Shown here: one piece after another, positions 63,057 through 64,000 of the stretch
How positions within the stretch are numbered: position 1 is the stretch's first letter
How the letters are laid out: each line of letters begins with the position of its first letter
From: Craspedostauros australis
Taxonomy: Eukaryota; Bacillariophyta; Bacillariophyceae; Mastogloiales; Achnanthaceae
DNA length: 64,000 nucleotides
Direction of reading: 5' to 3'
Assembly: GCA_026770025.1 (NCBI GenBank)
Contig: JAMXDE010000040.1
Location: forward strand, 558,001 to 622,000
Notes under the pieces: generated by a model
The model's input: the letters and a program-made list of their open reading frames with translations, nothing else
What the model was told of the DNA's origin: nothing
Databases searched by the model: none
Position numbers and translations under genes: made by a program

Positions 63057-63808
63057 GTTGGATTTTCGTGTGCTGTTGTGACACGATCCGGAAGGGATGG
63101 CCTAGTTGACTGCCAGATTCAGGGAATCTGATGATGAAGTCAACGTGTGGCGACCGTCTGGAGATTAGTAGTTAGTGACAATGAAGTAGATAAGTGTTAT
63201 AGTGCTGATCTTGAGTTGTGCTATTTGTTATTTGATTAGTCTGCATTGTGAGTTGATCAGTTTGAGATGCAGGATGAAGAAACGATAGTCAGTCTGAATG
63301 GTGCGGCTCTGCACTGACCTCCAAAGGTTCAGTGCTGAAGGCGGACGGGTCTTCTCTTTCTCTCTTTCTCCAGTATCTCATCGTAGTTGTTCTACGTTCG
63401 AGTACTAACCCTTGACACCTTGATTGAGGTTTGGAATCGAGAACACAGGTTGTCAGGCCGCAGGAATTGATGTAAGATTCCCTGCGTGTGTTGAAGCAGG
63501 GAGGATCTCTTGGCTGTTGTCATGCAAGGTTGTCAGGTTGTTTAGCTGACAACGGAATTCAGGTTGGCTGCATTACAATAGTTCAGGAGAGCACATAGTT
63601 CCCAGGGTATCTTGATCTCATTGACTTCGGATAGTGTTTGAGTCAGTGGTGATTCATGAATGAGTGTGGGAGAAGGAGGGAAAAGAGTGATTGTTCCGTA
63701 TTTGTTGGTGGGAGGTTTCGCGCCAAAATTTCGCGCCAAAATAATTTCAAGGTGCGACAAGGAACACACTGAGTGAAAAGTAGTCCGTTCTTTAGATGAA
63801 CTTCAACT
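63056..63808 (-). repeat. Copia-2 copy 2, 5' LTR
   Basis: 753 bp, with an intact E2F-type pair at 63716-63741. Confidence 0.92.
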
Positions 63809-64000
63809 ACAACCCTTGACCCAATGCAAACGTGACTGATCTCAGTCTTACCAAGAAAGATAGCCAGTCTTCCTCTGACATGAGAAAAATTACAATGAAA
63901 ACAGTCCAGACATGGGATTGTCTCTCGCCCGCATACAATACTGGAGGACTGTTTTTTCGTGTCTTTCGATCTATCGTAATGTGCGAGGATCCATGTTGTG

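Larger units (their letters stand above)
54555..63808 (-). mobile_element. Copia-2 element, copy 2 (9,254 bp)
   Basis: LTRs of 753 bp at both ends with only about five differences by eye, so this is a young insertion. Flanks are ACACC (54550-54554) and ACAAC (63809-63813), matching at four of five bases. Gag-Pol is on the minus strand with one frameshift. It lies about 530 bp upstream of the host gene start. Confidence 0.9.

Noticed and set aside
54550-63813. Perfect 5-bp duplication for Copia-2 copy 2
   Set aside because: Flanks read ACACC and ACAAC, one mismatch. Called a probable duplication only.
63809-64000. Possible further gene at the right edge
   Set aside because: No open frame or repeat of note is visible in these 192 bases.

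Overview
This is a eukaryotic, transposon-dense window, probably from a diatom or another stramenopile. That assignment is an inference from the diatom-like Ty1/Copia elements, the TTAGGG-type repeats and the one host gene with short introns. No rRNA, tRNA, CRISPR array or bacterial operon was seen. Almost everything from 5.2 to 51.7 kb and from 54.6 to 63.8 kb can be resolved into nested mobile elements whose ends carry matching target-site duplications (TSDs).

Layout. 1-980: the C-terminal end of a divergent relative of a DDE-like transposase found twice more in the window. 1295-3512: a decayed gene on the minus strand. 4.24-4.54 kb: degenerate TTAGGG-like repeats. 5216-15297: terminal-inverted-repeat (TIR) element Y, flanked by ATAT. 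It contains a decayed transposase-like gene and is interrupted by an intact 6,056-bp TIR transposon (copy A, 5271-11326, TSD TTAT). Copy A encodes a 1,173-aa DDE-like protein and a convergent open frame. 15302-23257: TIR element X, flanked by ATAT and abutting Y through a shared ATAT. It is interrupted by a complete short-LTR Copia element (Copia-3, 15375-21114, TSD CAAGG).

23752-51727 is a second copy (B) of the 6-kb TIR transposon, TSD ATAT, inflated to 28 kb by three later insertions: a Copia-3 solo LTR (23956-24141), a 12.5-kb Copia-1 array (27268-39736) and a Copia-2 element (40759-50004). Subtracting the insertions and their TSDs leaves about 6,059 bp, almost exactly the length of copy A. 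The Copia-1 array has an intact 2,058-aa Gag-Pol, a middle LTR, a second truncated internal region, an inverted LTR and an RT/RNase H tail.

51912-54023 holds the only convincing host gene: a four-exon minus-strand gene for a 498-aa protein with a signal peptide, one transmembrane helix and an EF-hand. A second Copia-2 element follows (54555-63808), then about 190 bp with nothing recognisable.

The most novel material is the group of DNA transposons with 4-bp A/T target duplications (A/B, X and Y). A/B has 152-bp TIRs and a two-gene layout; X and Y share terminal sequence and carry different subterminal stem-loop arrays. Also notable are the inverted-LTR Copia-1 array, a UGA-separated in-frame gag/pol in Copia-3, and tandem E2F-type sites with membrane-like segments in Copia-2.
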